Below, piece by piece: positions 4,488-5,682 of a DNA stretch of 5,682 nucleotides. Origin of the DNA: RGIG5675 sp050943435 (GTDB lineage: Bacteria > Bacillota > Clostridia > Oscillospirales > Ruminococcaceae); NCBI GenBank assembly GCA_050943435.1, contig JBMNPE010000087.1, forward strand, positions 1 to 5,682, given 5' to 3'. A program made the translations under genes and the position numbers. The notes under the pieces were generated by a model. That model made no database searches, was not told where the DNA came from, and worked only from the letters and a program-made list of their open reading frames with translations. The first letter of the stretch is position 1; every line of letters starts with the position of its first letter.

Positions 4488-5591
4488 TCAGACCTCGTTT
4501 CCGGAGTTCAGATAGTAGGAGATGAGCAGGTCGACCACAGCCCCGTAGCTCTGCATGCCCATGTCCTGGTCATAGTTCTTGAGATAGGAATCGTAGGCCT
4601 TGTCATGGGCCCTAGATATCGTCGTCTTGTGAGCGCTCCAGTAGGAGTTGTTGAACACGATGTCTGCCGCGGCGTAGTCGTTGAGGACGTTGTACGCCTG
4701 CCTCCACAGGTCTGTGTTGACCTTGTAGAGCGCGTTCGACAGGTGTATGAACCCCATGAGGTATCCGGAATAGCGGTATACGCTGTCGGAACTCTCGAGG
4801 CACGACACTATGGCGAGGAAATTCGCCTCCTGTTCAGAAGCTACGCCCCTCTGGTGGGCAATTTCGTGCTCTATCGTGGCGGGGATCATGCATTCGGGCT
4901 GGTCCACGTTGATGCAGCACTCTCCGGTGTACGGGAAGGTTATCCCCGTTGTGTTGAGATAGCTCCAGATTTCGCTGGCGGCGAGGGCCTTGGCCCTTAC
5001 ATCCCTGCCTTCCAGGCACGGAAAGATCTCGGAAACGGCATCGTAGGAGGTTTTGCTCTCGTCCAGTATTTCGTCGACATCAAATGAAATAGTGCCGTCA
5101 TCGTTCCTCTCGGTGAGGAGGGATTCGCGGTTTGCACCCATGGCGAACTTTATGGTGAGCAGGTACAGGTCGGATACCGTGGCTTCCTCGGCGTACACCC
5201 CGGATTTTTCCTGGAAGGACGACCCGTAGTAGTAGGCTCCCCATGTCATATGGGCGAGGATCGTGAGCACAAGCACGGCGTCAACAGTGAACATGAACAG
5301 CTGTGCCGCCTTCTTCCAGGCTTTCCTCGCCAGCCTGACAATGAACTCAGTCACTATTGCGGTGAGAAGGCATATACCGATGAGCCACATGAATTCGGCG
5401 AGCGTGATTGAAAGGGGTTCGCAGATGTCTGCGACCCACTGCCTGAAGGGCGTCATGACTTCGGTGGTCCACCAGTCCATGAGCGCCTTGTCGTTCTTTA
5501 TATAGTGGAAGACGAGGAGCACAGCCCCGAATATCAAAGCCAGGATGACCCCTGTGAAGATTTTCCTATTTTTTTGTATAAAATTTTTCAT
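4488..5591 (-). CDS. DUF3810-type membrane-anchored zinc metallopeptidase
   Basis: The 367-residue product starts with a basic N-terminus and a membrane segment (about 12-30). Two further segments follow (about 64-86 and 98-117), and then a large soluble domain. The soluble part has HEIAH (242-246), a zincin HExxH motif with catalytic Glu243, followed by RGVASEQEANF, in which Glu253 or Glu255 could be the third Zn ligand as in gluzincins. The preceding segment (TGITFPYTGECCINVDQPE) and the HQRG..E.EANF block match what I recall of DUF3810 (PF12725) proteins; their substrate is unknown to me. The soluble domain follows the third membrane segment; by three-segment topology it is probably outside the cell, which is inference. 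ATG 5589-5591 is chosen because it gives a normal signal-anchor N-terminus; only a weak GGGG (5600-5603) precedes it. It is convergent with tadA/tRNA-Arg and has its own upstream region. Confidence 0.82.
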   Translation of the reverse strand: MKNFIQKNRKIFTGVILALIFGAVLLVFHYIKNDKALMDWWTTEVMTPFRQWVADICEPLSITLAEFMWLIGICLLTAIVTEFIVRLARKAWKKAAQLFMFTVDAVLVLTILAHMTWGAYYYGSSFQEKSGVYAEEATVSDLYLLTIKFAMGANRESLLTERNDDGTISFDVDEILDESKTSYDAVSEIFPCLEGRDVRAKALAASEIWSYLNTTGITFPYTGECCINVDQPECMIPATIEHEIAHQRGVASEQEANFLAIVSCLESSDSVYRYSGYLMGFIHLSNALYKVNTDLWRQAYNVLNDYAAADIVFNNSYWSAHKTTISRAHDKAYDSYLKNYDQDMGMQSYGAVVDLLISYYLNSGNEV

Positions 5592-5624
5592 GAAAAGGGC
5601 CCCAATACGGGCGAATTGTCGTCA

Positions 5625-5652
5625 TTGACAAATCATGGCGCACATATATATA
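5625..5652 (+). promoter_or_regulatory. Candidate plus-strand promoter facing out of the window
   Basis: TTGACA (5625-5630) is followed after 16 bp by TATATA (5647-5652). It would drive a gene to the right of the window, divergent from the DUF3810 gene. It overlaps the candidate minus-strand promoter, and no coding start is visible in the remaining 30 bases. Confidence 0.35.
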
Positions 5653-5678
5653 TTATTGATATTGCGAAAAAATGGAAA
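5650..5678 (-). promoter_or_regulatory. Candidate promoter for the DUF3810 gene
   Basis: Reading the minus strand, TTTCCA (5678-5673, four of six bases matching the -35 box) and TAATAT (5655-5650, the same -10 form as the tRNA-Arg promoter) are 17 bp apart in AT-rich DNA. Initiation near 5643 would leave a leader of about 50 bases. AT-rich sequence gives chance matches easily, so this is tentative. Confidence 0.4.
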
Positions 5679-5682
5679 GGGG

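Noticed and set aside
4485..5087. Plus-strand open frame (200 codons) opposite the DUF3810 gene
   Set aside because: It is antisense to a protein with a clear HExxH motif and membrane segments; its translation is Val/Gly-rich with no motif or ribosome binding site.
1..5682. CRISPR array, insertion sequence or phage genes
   Set aside because: No regularly spaced direct repeats, transposase motifs or terminal inverted repeats were found; the region looks like chromosomal housekeeping and membrane-protein DNA.

Overview
The window is bacterial. Both tRNA genes encode their 3' CCA, there are sigma-70-type promoters (one with perfect -35 and -10 boxes and 17-bp spacing), intrinsic terminators, and a TadA tRNA deaminase. 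Base composition is moderately GC-rich. Arg is often AGG and Ile often ATA. Together with a HypB protein, a YhfC-type membrane protease and a ferredoxin-type oxidoreductase, this suggests an anaerobic Bacillota (Clostridia), perhaps near Anaerovoracaceae/Mogibacterium. The taxonomic guess is from recall and is weak.

Layout, left to right. (1) 1-303, +: C-terminal end of an iron-sulfur (probably FAD-dependent) oxidoreductase that starts outside the window. (2) 385-1749, +: a HypB nickel-insertion GTPase in which two complete HypB domains are fused head-to-tail in one reading frame. The second domain lacks the His of the usual Cys-His metal site. (3) 1803-1980, +: a tRNA-Leu(CAG) unit with consensus promoter and strong terminator. 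(4) 2064-3830, +: two membrane proteins, a YhfC-family and a CPBP-family putative glutamic intramembrane protease, closely packed and probably overlapping. (5) 3856-4311, +: tadA, followed by (6) tRNA-Arg(ACG) at 4357-4433. The tRNA's -35 box contains the tadA stop codon, and a terminator hairpin follows. (7) 4488-5591, -: a convergent DUF3810-type membrane zinc metallopeptidase, with about 90 bp of upstream AT-rich DNA at the right edge.

How the genes work together. The HypB fusion would supply the GTPase step of Ni loading of a [NiFe]-hydrogenase (or another Ni enzyme), but no other hyp or hydrogenase gene lies in the window. TadA converts A34 of tRNA-Arg(ACG) to inosine, so enzyme and substrate are encoded next to each other. 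The two intramembrane protease genes probably form one operon that may read on into tadA. The DUF3810 protein is a third, unrelated membrane-associated protease family in the same 3.5 kb. The most notable observations are the asymmetric double HypB, the tadA/tRNA-Arg(ACG) module, and the paired intramembrane proteases.
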